Below, one piece after another: positions 52,076-62,422 of a stretch of 64,000 bases of DNA. The translations under genes were made by a program, and so were the position numbers. The notes under the pieces are model-generated. The model did not search any database. It saw nothing but the letters and a program-made list of their open reading frames with translations, and was not told the origin of the DNA. Source of the stretch: Areca catechu (Eukaryota; Streptophyta; Magnoliopsida; Arecales; Arecaceae). How positions within the stretch are numbered: position 1 is the stretch's first letter; the number at the start of each line of letters is the position of its first letter. The stretch spans positions 81,839,157 to 81,903,156 of the forward strand of contig CM038053.1 in NCBI GenBank assembly GCA_021397845.1, in the 5' to 3' direction.

Positions 52076-52618
52076 CCATGTGGACGGGGCCTCCAACTCC
52101 GCTGGATGTGGAGCTAGTCTCATACTGGCTAAGCCAGACGAGTATAGGTGGAATATGCACTCCGATTTTCCTTCCGTGCTTTGAATAACCAGGTAGAATA
52201 TGAAGCCCTGCTTACAGGACTTCGAATCACCAAGAGTTTGGGAGTCCGAAGACTCCAGGCTTTTTTTGATTTCCAGTTGGTAGTAAACCAAGTAAAGGAG
52301 AATACGAAGCCAGAGACCCCTCCATGGCAGTACCTGGAAAAGGTACAAGTCCTATCTTCTAAATTGGAGTTCTTCGAAATCATCCATGTTCCTCGATTGG
52401 AGAACTCCTGGGCAGATACGTTGTCTCGACTTGCTACCACAAACCTGGAATCCCTTGGTCGCACCTTCGTTGAACACCTTGAAGCCCCAAGTATAGTTGA
52501 AGAGGTCATGGAGGTGCACCAAATTGAAACTGAACCAAGCTGGATGGATTCCATCATTAAGTTCTTAGACGAAGGTGTGCTGCCGGAAGACAAAGCAGAG
52601 GCTAGAAAGATCTACTAG
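52076..52618 (+). pseudogene. T1 second (archaeal-type) RNase H
   Basis: VIHVDGASNSAGCGASLILA (52070 on) is the first-Asp block of the additional RNase H typical of Tat elements. AAlNNQVEYEALLTGLRITK-type text follows (EYALRFSFRALNNQVEYEAL at 52148), then FFDFQLVVNQVKEN (second Asp) and PRLENSWADTLSRLATT (last Asp). A second RNase H between the normal one and integrase is a hallmark of the Tat lineage. A frameshift lies near 52148; the remainder (52148-52618) is open for 156 codons. Confidence 0.88.
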
Positions 52619-53780
52619 ATGGTATCTCAATATGTCATCTTAGATGGAGCTCTCTATAAAAGATCATTCTCTCAGCCTCTATTGAAATGCTTGGGACCAT
52701 CAGACATAAACTATGCCTTGAGGGAGGTCCACGAAAGAATATGTGGTGATCATTTGGGGGGCAGATCCTTAGCATATAAAATTATACACCAAGGATACTA
52801 TTGGCCCTCTATCCAAAAAGATTCAGCCGACTTCATGCGAAGATGTGATCCATGCCAGAGGTATGCCAACATTCAGAGGCAACCAGCGAGTCATCTGACC
52901 CAACTGATAGTGCCTTGGCCCTTTCCTCAATGGGGGATGGATATCCTTGGCCCATTTCCACTAGCATTTGGGCGGAGGAAGTTCCTCCTTATGGAAATCG
53001 ACTACTTCACAAAGTGGGTCGAAGTTGAACCACTTGTTCATATCACGGAGGGCAAGGTGAGAATTTTGTCAAAAACTCCATTATATTTCTGTTTGGGATT
53101 CCACATACATAATCACTGACAACAGGAGATAATTCAATAATCCGGAGTTCAAGGACTTCTGCGCCCGATACCATGTACGACATAAGCTGACTTCCATCGC
53201 CCATCCACAGTCCAATGGAGAAGCTGAAGTCACTAATCGGACCATTCTCCATGGTCTGAAGACAAGGTTGAACGTTGCCAAAGGACTTTGGGTAAAGAGC
53301 TGACCTCCGTTCTCTGGGCATATAGGACGCCCCGAGAATAGCTACCGGCAAATCATCGTTCAACTTGTTGTACGGTACCGAGGCTGTTCTCCCTATCGAA
53401 GTCTCCTTCCAATCTCTGAGGATCGACAGATATGAAGAGCTTGAAAACTCTGATCGCAGAAGAGTTGACCTAGATTTACTACCGAGTACCAGGCTTCAGG
53501 CCCAGATGAAAATGGTGACATATCAACAAAAGGTCACCAAGTATTATAACTCCATGGTAAAGGAACATATTTTTCGCACGGGGGACATGGTGCCATGAGA
53601 GCTAAAATATCCAGGCCAACTGAGCAGGGAAAGTTTTCTCCCAACTGGAAAGGGCCATTCCAAGTTGAAGAAGTCATACGTCCGGGAACATATCGACTCA
53701 AGACCTTGGACGGTAAAATTCTATCATGGCCGTGGAATGTACAAAACCTTCGCAAGTATTATCAATAAACAAACCCCAAA
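52619..53780 (+). pseudogene. T1 integrase
   Basis: A zinc-finger half with HERICGDHLGGRSLAYKIIHQ and CDPCQRYANIQRQ is followed by the core: Asp in WGMDILGPFPLAFGRRKF, second Asp in ITDNRRxFNNPEF (near 53115), and Glu in SNGEAEVTNRTILHGLKTRL (53215). C-terminal blocks are LLYGTEAVLPIEVSFQSLRI (53363) and NWKGPFQVEEVIRPGTYRLK-like (near 53640-53700). It ends at KYYQ and a stop at 53766. The first 166 codons are open; a frameshift near 53080 and others follow. It is close to T2 at 206-1183. Confidence 0.92.
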
Positions 53781-53931
53781 ATCCTTTGTACAAATCTGAT
53801 TCCACTTTGAATGGCCCATTGCACCAACTGGATGACAACGACATGAATGGCCCGATCTAAGGAATCGGCCAACAGTGCAAAGGAGAGTCTGATCTGCTCA
53901 CCTTATTGGTATGCCCGATGAGCGCAATGGA

Positions 53932-54191
53932 GGGCCCAATCAGGCTGCCGAAATGATCAAAGGCACAGGGATGGTTTTTATAACCTACCCTACGGTAAAT
54001 CTGAAGACGTGCCGGGGCCGGCCTAACCAGCCTGCCTTAACCAAAGAAGGCATAGGGATGGTTTTTTATAACCTACCCACGGTAAATCCAAAGACGCACC
54101 GAGGCAGGTCTGAACAACCTACCTTAATCATAACAGGAATGCACAGGGATGGCCTGGACGCCCTACCCTACGGTAAATCCGAAAATGTGCT
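53932..54191 (+). repeat. ~86-bp tandem repeat after T1 integrase
   Basis: Three units at 53932-54014, 54015-54100 and 54101-54191 share the phrases CACAGGGATGG and CCTACGGTAAATC. Such arrays in the 3' untranslated part are typical of Tat/Ogre elements. Confidence 0.85.
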
Positions 54192-55639
54192 GAATTGAAT
54201 TTATATCACTCATCCTGTCAACAGTAAGAACTTGATGAGAACCACAATCTCACCCTTTCTGCAGATCCCAAATGTTCTGAGAAGTTTACACCATCGATAT
54301 GTTATGAGTTTTGCATTCAGCAAGTACGACAAATCATAGAAGAAGTATGGAAGAAGTCAGAACACTTCATTTCATTTTTGAATTTTTTACAAAAAAAAAG
54401 AGAGAAAAAGAAAGCAAGGATCATTGTAGATAAATGGAAAGTAGATCTAAAGACCATCGGCCGGCCCTTCCCACACCGACGAGAGGCATCAAAGCCTTGG
54501 AAGAAGGATGGAGAGGCTTCGGCATCCCCCTTGGAGTCAGACTCCGATTTTTCTTTGAAATCGAATCAAACTCATGACCAGGAAAGGGATGGAAGGCCTA
54601 ATATTTTCAAGCCCTTCAAATGAAGAACTTGAAAGCCTTGTCCCGATGCTCCCGAACCCCCATTTTACGAATCCAATACTGTCTCTGCAACTTCATCCTT
54701 GTAGGCGGGAGAAGCCAGAAGTCCAAACGCCTCCGCAACTTCTCCTAGCCTCCTCCGCCTTTGCAGTGTTGACCTCGACCCGTGCCTTGGCCTCTACCAG
54801 CAGGCTTCTAAGACCGGATTTCCTTTCAGACGAGCAATGACCCCCTATGATGCGTCATCATGTTCACCTCTCCGAGAAGCCTTAGAACTAGGCTCGCCTC
54901 AGATAGTGCCTTAGAGGCCCTCTTCATTGCCGCCTTCTTAAGTTTGGAGATGCTGAACTTCATTCTGCTGGTACGCTAGAGAAAGAAGGGAAAATTCCAA
55001 AATAGGAGTCTGAAATTTTGATGGCCTTCGACAGGGAAAGACAGGGTCCTTTTTAAAAGGATCCTACACCCATGAATGGCCATAGGAAAATGTGCTCCAT
55101 GCCTTTCCCAAGCGCACCAAGGGATGCCACGTGCCGAAACGACACCTCGGAACACAAGTGATTGCCTGGGAATGGTATGATCGCCAATAACTACTCTCAG
55201 GGATGGCAACCGTCGGTGCTTCGGATCCAAAATGGTCTTCATCATATGGTGATGACATTAATAGCCTCCCCTCAGGAAGGGAGGATATGGCGGCACCTAG
55301 GATGCACGGAGATGCAACCGTTCGAATGCTTATATACTCGACGCGGGCAACGAGAATCATGCTCGATGTTCCTCAATCAATGGTTAATAGGAAAGTGACG
55401 CCCGGGTGTCATGTCCATTCCTGAAACAAAAGAGTAATTACAACAGTGTTCCGATTTCACTTCAGAATCATCTTCGATGCTAACCTCAAATCAAATAGCC
55501 TTCGGCCCTTCCATCAACCGAAAGGTCAAACAAAGGAACCAGGGATCAACCGAAAGGAACCATTTAAAAACCAAAGTTATTTCAAGGATGAAAAACTACA
55601 TCAAAGGAGGATATTATAAATAGCTGGGAAGAGGAGAAA
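54192..55639. other. T1 3' region, no clear gene
   Basis: Mixed short frames on both strands. A weak minus-strand similarity to the antisense gene C-terminus may exist near 54700-54760 (ASPAYKDEVAETVLDS, compare SQAFRDETSKAVLEGY at 55810). An AT-rich stretch lies near 54370-54440. I see no complete domain. Confidence 0.5.
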
Positions 55640-56149
55640 TTACAACAAAATTATGTCTTGTTAGTCTCTCTGGTAGTCAAAACAGGAGTTAGGGTTAATG
55701 CTTCCCCCACGCTAGGCCCTCGAGGCCACAGGTTCATTCTCCGAGATGGCGAGCAAGGAGAAGTCCATGCCAAGGTAAATTTTTTTAAGTTTACCCACAT
55801 AATCGACATAACCTGAGGAATATCCTTCCAACACCGCTTTGCTTGTCTCGTCTCTAAAAGCCTAGGAAGCCTTGTAAGCTTCAAAAGCCCTGGAAGACCT
55901 CTCTTTGGCCTGTGCAAGCCCTTGGACGGCCACCAAAAAGTTCATCCCTAGTTCCTCAACCCTCCTCTCCGATTCAACCAGACGAGACTTCGACTCCTCA
56001 ACATCTCGTAGCACCTCCCTTAGCAACAGTTCGAGAGCAAATCTTCTTCCTTCTCTCCTGCGCGATGATCACCACCTTGACTGCTTGTGCCTGAATGATG
56101 CTCATCTATCTCTTCAAGACATCATTAGAGGCGATGGCCCTGTCCCTTT
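55640..56149 (-). pseudogene. T1 antisense gene, module II C-terminal part
   Basis: The minus strand reads SSRAFEAYKASQAFRDETSK then AVLEGYSSGYVDYVGKLKKI and YLGMDFSLLAISENEPVASR. This is the type of C-terminus expected for the antisense protein of Tat elements: a helical stretch with an F/Y-rich end and an acidic tail. It is cut on its upstream side by the solo LTR at 56150-57417 and would join to 57418-58163. A similar C-terminus (HSFNDGLAKVSRAFPDLDLS) is present in module I near 58990, so the antisense gene seems partly duplicated. Family assignment is from memory of pattern, not from a search. Confidence 0.55.
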
Positions 56150-57417
56150 TGGTGCGGACACCAGAGGCACCAGAATAAGACAGAGGCTTCTCAAACCTCT
56201 GTGGATCACTTAATGACATTCGAGTCCACTGTAATAAAACTTAGTCTAGCTGAGTTGTCTTTATTTTTGAGTCCTTGTATTAGTCAGCTCATGTTGAGCT
56301 AGTTCAGTCTAGTGTTAGTCAGCTCATGTTGAGCTAATTTTATGTTTTTGAGTCCTGTCCCAAGCATACTGAAGACTCAAGACCACACCATACAAGTGAA
56401 GACCAAGTCCAACCCAGATTGAAGACATGGAAGTTTAGCCTAAGTCCAACCCAGCTTGAAGACTTGAAGACCCCAGGAGGAGAAAATAAAGACAAATACA
56501 AACCTGAAGCCCTGGACCAGCCGGAAGCAAATTGGGCCAGCCCAGGCCCAGGAAGGAGCTAGGGCGCCAATCCTTATGGTGACTCTCCTCTTGGTCGGTC
56601 ACTTAGGGTCACCCCCTTAGCCGACCAAGGCATGAAGAGAGGAGGGTTTAAGGGGATTTTGTCTTCCTTTTTTGTAGCTAGGGTTTGGGTAGGAGTAGGA
56701 TTCTTATGTAAAGACTAATGGTCCTTACTTGGAGCCCAAGACTAAGGATCTATTTAAAGGACCCTAGTCTCTTGTATGAGGATTGATTTTGATATATGAA
56801 TTAAACTTTAGTTCTCTTCAATTGCTATGTGTTGCCCTACTATGTGCATAAGGGGTTTTTGAGAGTTTCTTCTTCCCAGTGTTGCAACTATCTTCCAGCT
56901 GCAAACCATCCTTCCAGAGCCCTGGCCGCCCTCCTCCAAAACTTTCTTCCCCTTATTGTTTTATATTGTTTCCTTGTTCTCTTGTGAGTTTTCTAACCCC
57001 TGACAGGTCGTTTGCAGGTCCCCGAGTTCTTATGAATCCAACGACTCCAGCCAAGCCTCAATCGGACCACCGAGCAGAAAGCCAGGAATCCACGGGTCTT
57101 TAGCTTGGTTTTCCAGGCCGCATCCATCGAGGAACGAGAGATCCCTTCGCTGTGATCTTCATCGGGTGCTTCAGATGTTGTCAGGTACACCCCCTCTGCC
57201 ACCAGAAATTTTATTATAGGAGAACTTGCCCTAACCGAGGCTTCTCAGCTCGGCGATCCATCTTTACTGCTTTCTTAGGTTCTAATTTCCATGCTTAGCT
57301 TCTAAATTTCATATAAAGTTCCCTACAACTTATTTTGATCTAATTTTCGGGATTTAATCCCTTAACTCCATATATAAAACACACAAAAATAAGTGCATGC
57401 ATATTAGTCCCGCATCA
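56150..57417 (+). mobile_element. Solo LTR A3 inside T1
   Basis: A 1268-bp plus-strand LTR, TGGTGCGGACACCAGAGG to TCCCGCATCA. Flanks are CCTTT (56145-56149) and CCATT (57418-57422), one mismatch. A TATTTAAA box is at 56751-56758 and a splice-donor-like CAG|GTACAC near 57183. Same subfamily as the E1 LTR and the solo LTR at 34711-36152. Confidence 0.88.
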
Positions 57418-58163
57418 CCATTCTTCTTCTGCAGTAGCCCGAAGCTTTTCAGCGACATCTTTTTCAGCTATGGCCGAGGCCACCCGGCTTTGGAGGCCTT
57501 TGCCATAGCCGATACATTCACGGGCACCCTTCTCCAATAGAGAAAGGTCACAAGAAACCTACAGAGCAAGGGGCATCTATGAAATCAGCTCAATTAATAG
57601 ATGCGGATAGGTGACATTCACGAATAAAGGTTACCTGCTGTATTCCAAGAAGGAGTGTAGGTAAGGGATCCCCGGATTCCTCCTTAGTTCCACTCACAGG
57701 GGTATCATACCACACTGACCCCTTTCCTCCTACAACTGGGACTACTAGCTTAATGTCTTCAGCATGAGGAAGGGACCCATCAACATCTTGTGGGCTCAGT
57801 CTCACGGATAGTCCAACCCACGACCCTCTTAGGAATAACTGGCTCCTCCCTTGAGGAAGAACCTATCTCGATAGGTTCATTGCTCTCAACCTTGGTGCAC
57901 GGCAGCGCCAGCACATATCTCCGCCTTCGATCTGATCTCCTCACTTGGAAACCCTTCATTGGTTTTCCTTTGGCTGCTCGCTTGAGTTGTGCAAGGTTTG
58001 GCCTCATGGCACAACAAGCCCTTAGAGTGGCGCAAGGAGGAAGGAGCAGGTATGGCCTTAAAAATGCATTGCCTGATGCAAATAACACCCGATCCAAGGA
58101 TATCGAGACTGAAAAAACCTCAAAAGCCCTCAATCGCAATGGTTTCCTAGACGTGACATGCAC
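57418..58163 (-). pseudogene. T1 antisense gene, module II N-terminal part
   Basis: A 127-codon minus-strand frame (57780-58163) includes MRPNLAQLKRAAKGKPMKGF and VRRSDRRRRYVLALPCTK, and goes on as EPIEIGSSSREEPVIPKRVV. MRPNLAQL resembles MKPNLGWL of module I near 60115, supporting a duplication. Further left the frame is broken up to the solo LTR. The function is unknown: antisense proteins of Tat elements have no known activity. Confidence 0.5.
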
Positions 58164-58572
58164 AGGAACCCTAACAGGTCAGAACCTCAACTAACATGCT
58201 GGGGGGACCATTAAAAGGCTGCAGCCACGATGATCTTTATTCCCACGCGTAATTGCCGTCGACTCAGTCATTATTACCTCTCCAAGCGATGACATAGTAG
58301 TGACCACCCCCGGTAAAACGGTAAGTTAAAGGTTTTCGTTATGTGGATACCTCCCTATCTGCTTCGCAACTTGAGAGGAGAAGCTTGCATTTGCGAGAAA
58401 AGACTCTGTAAAGGCCAATGTGATTCAAAACATCACCAAAAATCAACAACATTACCTAAATCAAGTTCGAAGATGCAATACAAAATACACGAAAGCTACT
58501 CGTTAATTCAAAAAAAGATTTGCTAGTTACATGCTAGAGGAAAGATGAGAAGATATACAATGCCCTACAGAC

Positions 58573-60140
58573 CTAAGGATCGGTCGGAAGAGATTCTGCA
58601 TTGCAAGACTGGAGCAGCCTGTCAATTTGTGCAGAAAGGGTTTCCTTAACTTGAGCTAGGTTCAGAGAGTCTCCAACCTGGGCCCCCTCTTTAGCCCGGA
58701 TACCCTCTTCAGCTTGGGCTCCCTCTTTAGCCTGAACTCTACTATCGACTTGGACCAGAATTACACTCAAGTCTTCGACTATGATATGAACTTCTTCCCT
58801 AAAGCTTGGCACCTCTTCGGCTTCTTCGACCTGGACCGAGATTATGCCTGAACCCTCGACCATGACTGGGATCTCCTCCCTTGGGCTTGACATCTCTTTG
58901 CCCTCTTCTACAGCCTCGTCCTCGTCCTCCTCTCCTTCTTTCGCTATGTCGAAAGCATGAATGCCAGAAAGATCAAGATCAGGGAAGGCCCTACTGACCT
59001 TGGCAAGTCCATCGTTGAAGCTGTGCTGATAGCTTTATAAAGTCACCTCGTTCATTTCCTTTTGGAACCACGAGGACTTCCTAAAATCTGCTACAGCTTT
59101 ATCCACCAGCTCTTTCATGGCTTCAGACTCCATCCGGGCCACTTCAGACTCCCTCTTGGCTACTTCGGACTCCAAGGCTGCCTCTTCGGCACTTAAATAT
59201 ACCTTTTTGGCTCTTAAAGATGCCTCTTCAGCCCGCCTGGTTACCTCCTCAATAGCCTTGGTTAGACCGTTCAGCCTCTCCTGGTTCTCCTTGGCGGATT
59301 GTTCCAAGGAGTCAATGTGTTTTCTATTCTTCTTCAACTCTGCATCTTGTCCTGTAATCGTCAAAGTGCACTCTTCAGCTCTTCCCTCAGGCCACGAACT
59401 TCAACATCCATATGGGCGAGTCGGTTCTCCATGGACTGCTTCAGTTTTTCGGCCACCTCCTTCTCGACCCTTGCCGTATGGAGCTCCTCCTTTAAGCCAT
59501 GAATGAGGCTATCAACATTTTCCAGGCCCTCCTTCATGAAGGTGATGTCGTAGACCAGCTATGTCAACAAAGCGAGATCACAGACTGAACAACCCTTCGA
59601 ACAAAGAAAAGACAATGAAGATCTCACCTGTTGCAGGGAGGAGAAGGCAGAATCTGAAATTTTGGTAAGGCTTCGACCTCGGACGACTGCTAGATCATGG
59701 GGTAGCAAAGTATCCTTCAGCGCCCGCCTTGCCATAGCAGGGACCAACAAACCCCCCATGGGGAAAGCTCTGAAGAGTTCGTGGGATGGCTCCCAACTGG
59801 AGAAAACCTCCCGAACGGACTCCTTCTCAACTTGTGGTGCCTTGCCCCTATCCACCGCAGGGGGCAAGGCGGTGGTGCGTTAGCCACCGGAGACAGACTC
59901 TCCCTAATTTGAATTGGAGAGATAGCCATGGCAAAGGATCAACTAGCTGAGGCCCTGTTGGACCTCCATCATCGGCACCCCATTTCCCCCAGAGGTTCCC
60001 CTGGAGGATGAAGTGCTTAAACTCCTCTCAGGATCATCCCTTCGAGCCTTCTTCCGAGCCTCTGACCTTGAAGGAGGGCCCGAGCTATCCTTTTCTCGAA
60101 TGATTTGTGGAGCCAGCCCAAGTTAGGCTTCATTCCATCG
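58573..60140 (-). pseudogene. T1 antisense gene, module I C-terminal coiled-coil part
   Basis: The minus strand after the intron-like stretch reads MKPNLGWLHKSFEKR (near 60120), then broken frames. A long coiled coil follows (59035-59364: DAELKKNRKHIDSLEQSAKE, EEVTRRAEEASLRAKK, AALESEVAKRESEVARMESE). Next comes HSFNDGLAKVSRAFPDLDLS (near 58990), a Glu-rich acidic tail, and a final repeat stretch with AKEGAQAEEGIRAKEGAQ (58690-58750). It stops at 58573. This fits the C-terminal half of the antisense gene found downstream of integrase in several Tat elements. Heptad-like spacing suggests self-association. Frame breaks make this copy inactive. Confidence 0.65.
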
Positions 60141-60944
60141 CCTGTAAAAAGAAAAGCCCCTCTGAGTCGACTGGGCTACAAAAGAGGTGAAGGAGAAGAG
60201 GTGAAAAAGCTTTCACCATTTATACCTAATACAGGAAATTCGCTGATCCATGCACGATGGAGATTCCGCTCCTCCAACAATTTGCGGATAGGAACGGCCT
60301 CTGAATCAGTCAGTAAGTCATAATCAGACTGATCGACTGCTAAATCCTTTTTTTCATCATTGGCAGTTAAGCACGGCTCCTTCCACTCACTGCTGAAATC
60401 CCACGGATCGTCAGACAATACGAAAACAAAGTTGGGCTTCCACCCATGGATGGTGCTGGGCATATCCTTGATGATCTTGCGACCAGGCCGAGGATCGATT
60501 ACCCACCATCCACGACCATGAAAATCCTTCTTGAGAACAAAAAGGGCAGTAAACAAATTGGTCCCAGGGTTCAAATTGGCTATGTGACACCGAACTAAAA
60601 ACCCACAGATGTTCCGAAAGCTATTTGGAGTCAACTGCACAGGCACTACTTGGTATAGGAAAAAATCTTGATAAAGAAGGGAGGCAGCGGAAATAGAAGG
60701 CTAGCCTTTAAATGGTCTTCTATACAGCCAGACACCCAACAGGAGGCTGGTTCACCCATTCCTCAGATGTGAAAAGGATTAAAGGGAACCCTTCAGGAAC
60801 GTGATAGCATTCTCGAAGTAAGCAACCTTTCCCGTGAAACGGAATGGGAACTAACTCCGGACTCACCACATCATCAGCCCCTGAGGACCTGACCTTTTCC
60901 TTTTGGATTCCTATAGTCTTAGCCATGATAAAAGAACGAGGCAA
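60141..60944 (-). pseudogene. T1 antisense gene, module I N-terminal domain (Transposase_28-like)
   Basis: The minus-strand start is MAKTIGIQKEK (near 60926), followed by HVPEGFPLILFTSEEWVNQP (60770-60830). After one frameshift and one stop come VPVQLTPNSFRNICGFLVRC (60640) and HGWKPNFVFVLSDDPWDFSS (60440), ending EWKEP. These blocks resemble the plant 'putative gypsy type transposon' family (Pfam name Transposase_28, from memory), which is the antisense protein of Tat elements; despite the name it is not a known transposase. A GTATAAAT donor near 60224 and a pyrimidine-rich TTTTTACAG acceptor near 60141 bracket a likely intron of about 85 bases. Confidence 0.7.
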
Positions 60945-61545
60945 AAAAATAAAAAAAAGATTCTACCTACGGAAGGGACTGATGGCCAAGAACAGGAAAA
61001 GTTAAGCCAAAGCTAAAAGTGCAACGTTGAAGAAGCTTCCTCAGCTAGACTTTTTCCTCCTCATAAAAGGACAAAGAGGCATCAAGGCAACATCTCGATA
61101 AACAGAACCATCTTCCTAAGTCCACCATGGATGCTCGAGATGGTTGCGCAACCCTAAAATGGCCCTAAGCTGATTTGACACAGAATAGACCAAAGGTCAT
61201 AATCCGTATAAATCAATGGCCTAGGTGGAGTGCACTTCTCATCCAAGGATAGGGAAAAGCCATGACCGACACTCAAATCCCAACCAAAAGATTGGGTGAA
61301 CCATCACACACAAAAAAAAAAGAAAAAAAGAAAAAAGAAGAGAGACAGTTCCTGGTCCGCCCGCTCCTTTTTTATCCCCAATCAGGGGATAATAGCTATC
61401 CATCACCTGATCCTCAGATCAACTGGCAGTTATTGTAAACGGTCCAATCAGAGATTTTGCAATCATCCACTGTACCATCCCCCAGGAGGAAAATGACAAA
61501 CCGATAATACTCTCACCTTTCGAGCAAATCCTCGCTTCGAAAACT
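60945..61545 (-). other. T1 region upstream of the antisense gene
   Basis: No coding sequence is seen on either strand. A purine-rich A/G stretch lies at 61305-61345. If the antisense gene was transcribed, its promoter would lie here or in the 3' LTR. Confidence 0.5.
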
Positions 61546-61561
61546 GAGAGTAGGGGGCAAC
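61546..61561 (+). promoter_or_regulatory. T1 polypurine tract
   Basis: GAGAGTAGGGGGCAAC directly precedes the 3' LTR. Confidence 0.85.
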
Positions 61562-62417
61562 TGTTGGGATATGTCGGTCCAAGTACAAGTCAACCATCGA
61601 CTCGACCGGTCGAAGATATTTTCTCAAACCATGCATGTTAAAGCAAAGTGTTCGAAAGAAACTAGGCAAGTCAAAATCGAAGTGCTTAACTCCATCCGAA
61701 AAGCAAGTCTACGGTCCCTGCCGAAGACAAGGTCCCGGTCCATGCCGAAGTGTGATCTTCGCTATCGACCAAAGACATAGTCTTCAGATTATGACGAAGA
61801 CATCGGCTTCAGCCTACATCCAAGACAAAGTCTTCGATCTTTCCCGAGGACATAACCCCTGATCTGTCCTAAAAGAGTTCGAAGACAAAGACAGTTCCCT
61901 TACTCGACTATAGGTATTTCCCGAGGAGGGAAACCTAAAGATAGATCTCCGACCTATCTCAGGTCTCTACGAACACAATGAATAACGGTTACCATCGACT
62001 ATCTCCAAGAGTGCAGTCATGGTGCATGACTCTAGCAGCAATGCCCCCAGTCTATCCGGAACCATTTTGTAACCATCCACGATTGTGAATTGAGGGAAAA
62101 GAATTAACTCCCCCCTCCATCGTAACCGCTGGAAAAAGGATGGAATCGCAGGCTGGGCAACTCATTATAAATAATGGTAAGAGGGGATGCTCTAGGTAAG
62201 GTACAATACACTCCTGAAAATCTAAGAGTCTCTTCCTTTTCCATCTGATCCTTTGTAGAATCTTCCCCATTCTATGGCTAGAGCCCGCCTCTGACTTAGG
62301 CATCGGAGTGTCCCCCACCGGAGAAACTCCGGCCAGGGATTTATTTTATAGGTAAGCCAGGGAGTGGCCCTGCGATCCAGTAGCTCCGCCCGGTCAACAA
62401 GGGACTCTACGCCAACA
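61562..62417 (+). repeat. T1 3' LTR
   Basis: 856 bp, TGTTGGGATATGTCGG to TACGCCAACA, the same length as the 5' LTR. The right flank CGATG is the target duplication. Confidence 0.95.
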
Positions 62418-62422
62418 CGATG

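Larger units (their letters stand above)
47492..62417 (+). mobile_element. T1: Tat-type Ty3/gypsy element, complete, decayed
   Basis: 14.9 kb with two LTRs of exactly 856 bp (47492-48347 and 61562-62417). The duplication is TGATG/CGATG, one mismatch of the C-to-T type. Internal content is gag, protease, RT, RNase H, a second RNase H, integrase, tandem repeats and an antisense gene region. A solo LTR is nested at 56150-57417. No good primer-binding site is seen after the 5' LTR, which ends CCAATA where the 3' LTR has CCAACA. Confidence 0.95.

Noticed and set aside
60720..60944. A true DNA transposase gene on the minus strand
   Set aside because: The similarity is to the antisense protein family of Tat elements, which carries a transposase name but no known catalytic triad; position inside T1 explains it.
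61300..61345. Microsatellite or origin-like A/G tract
   Set aside because: Plain A-rich purine stretch in the T1 3' region with no regular unit.
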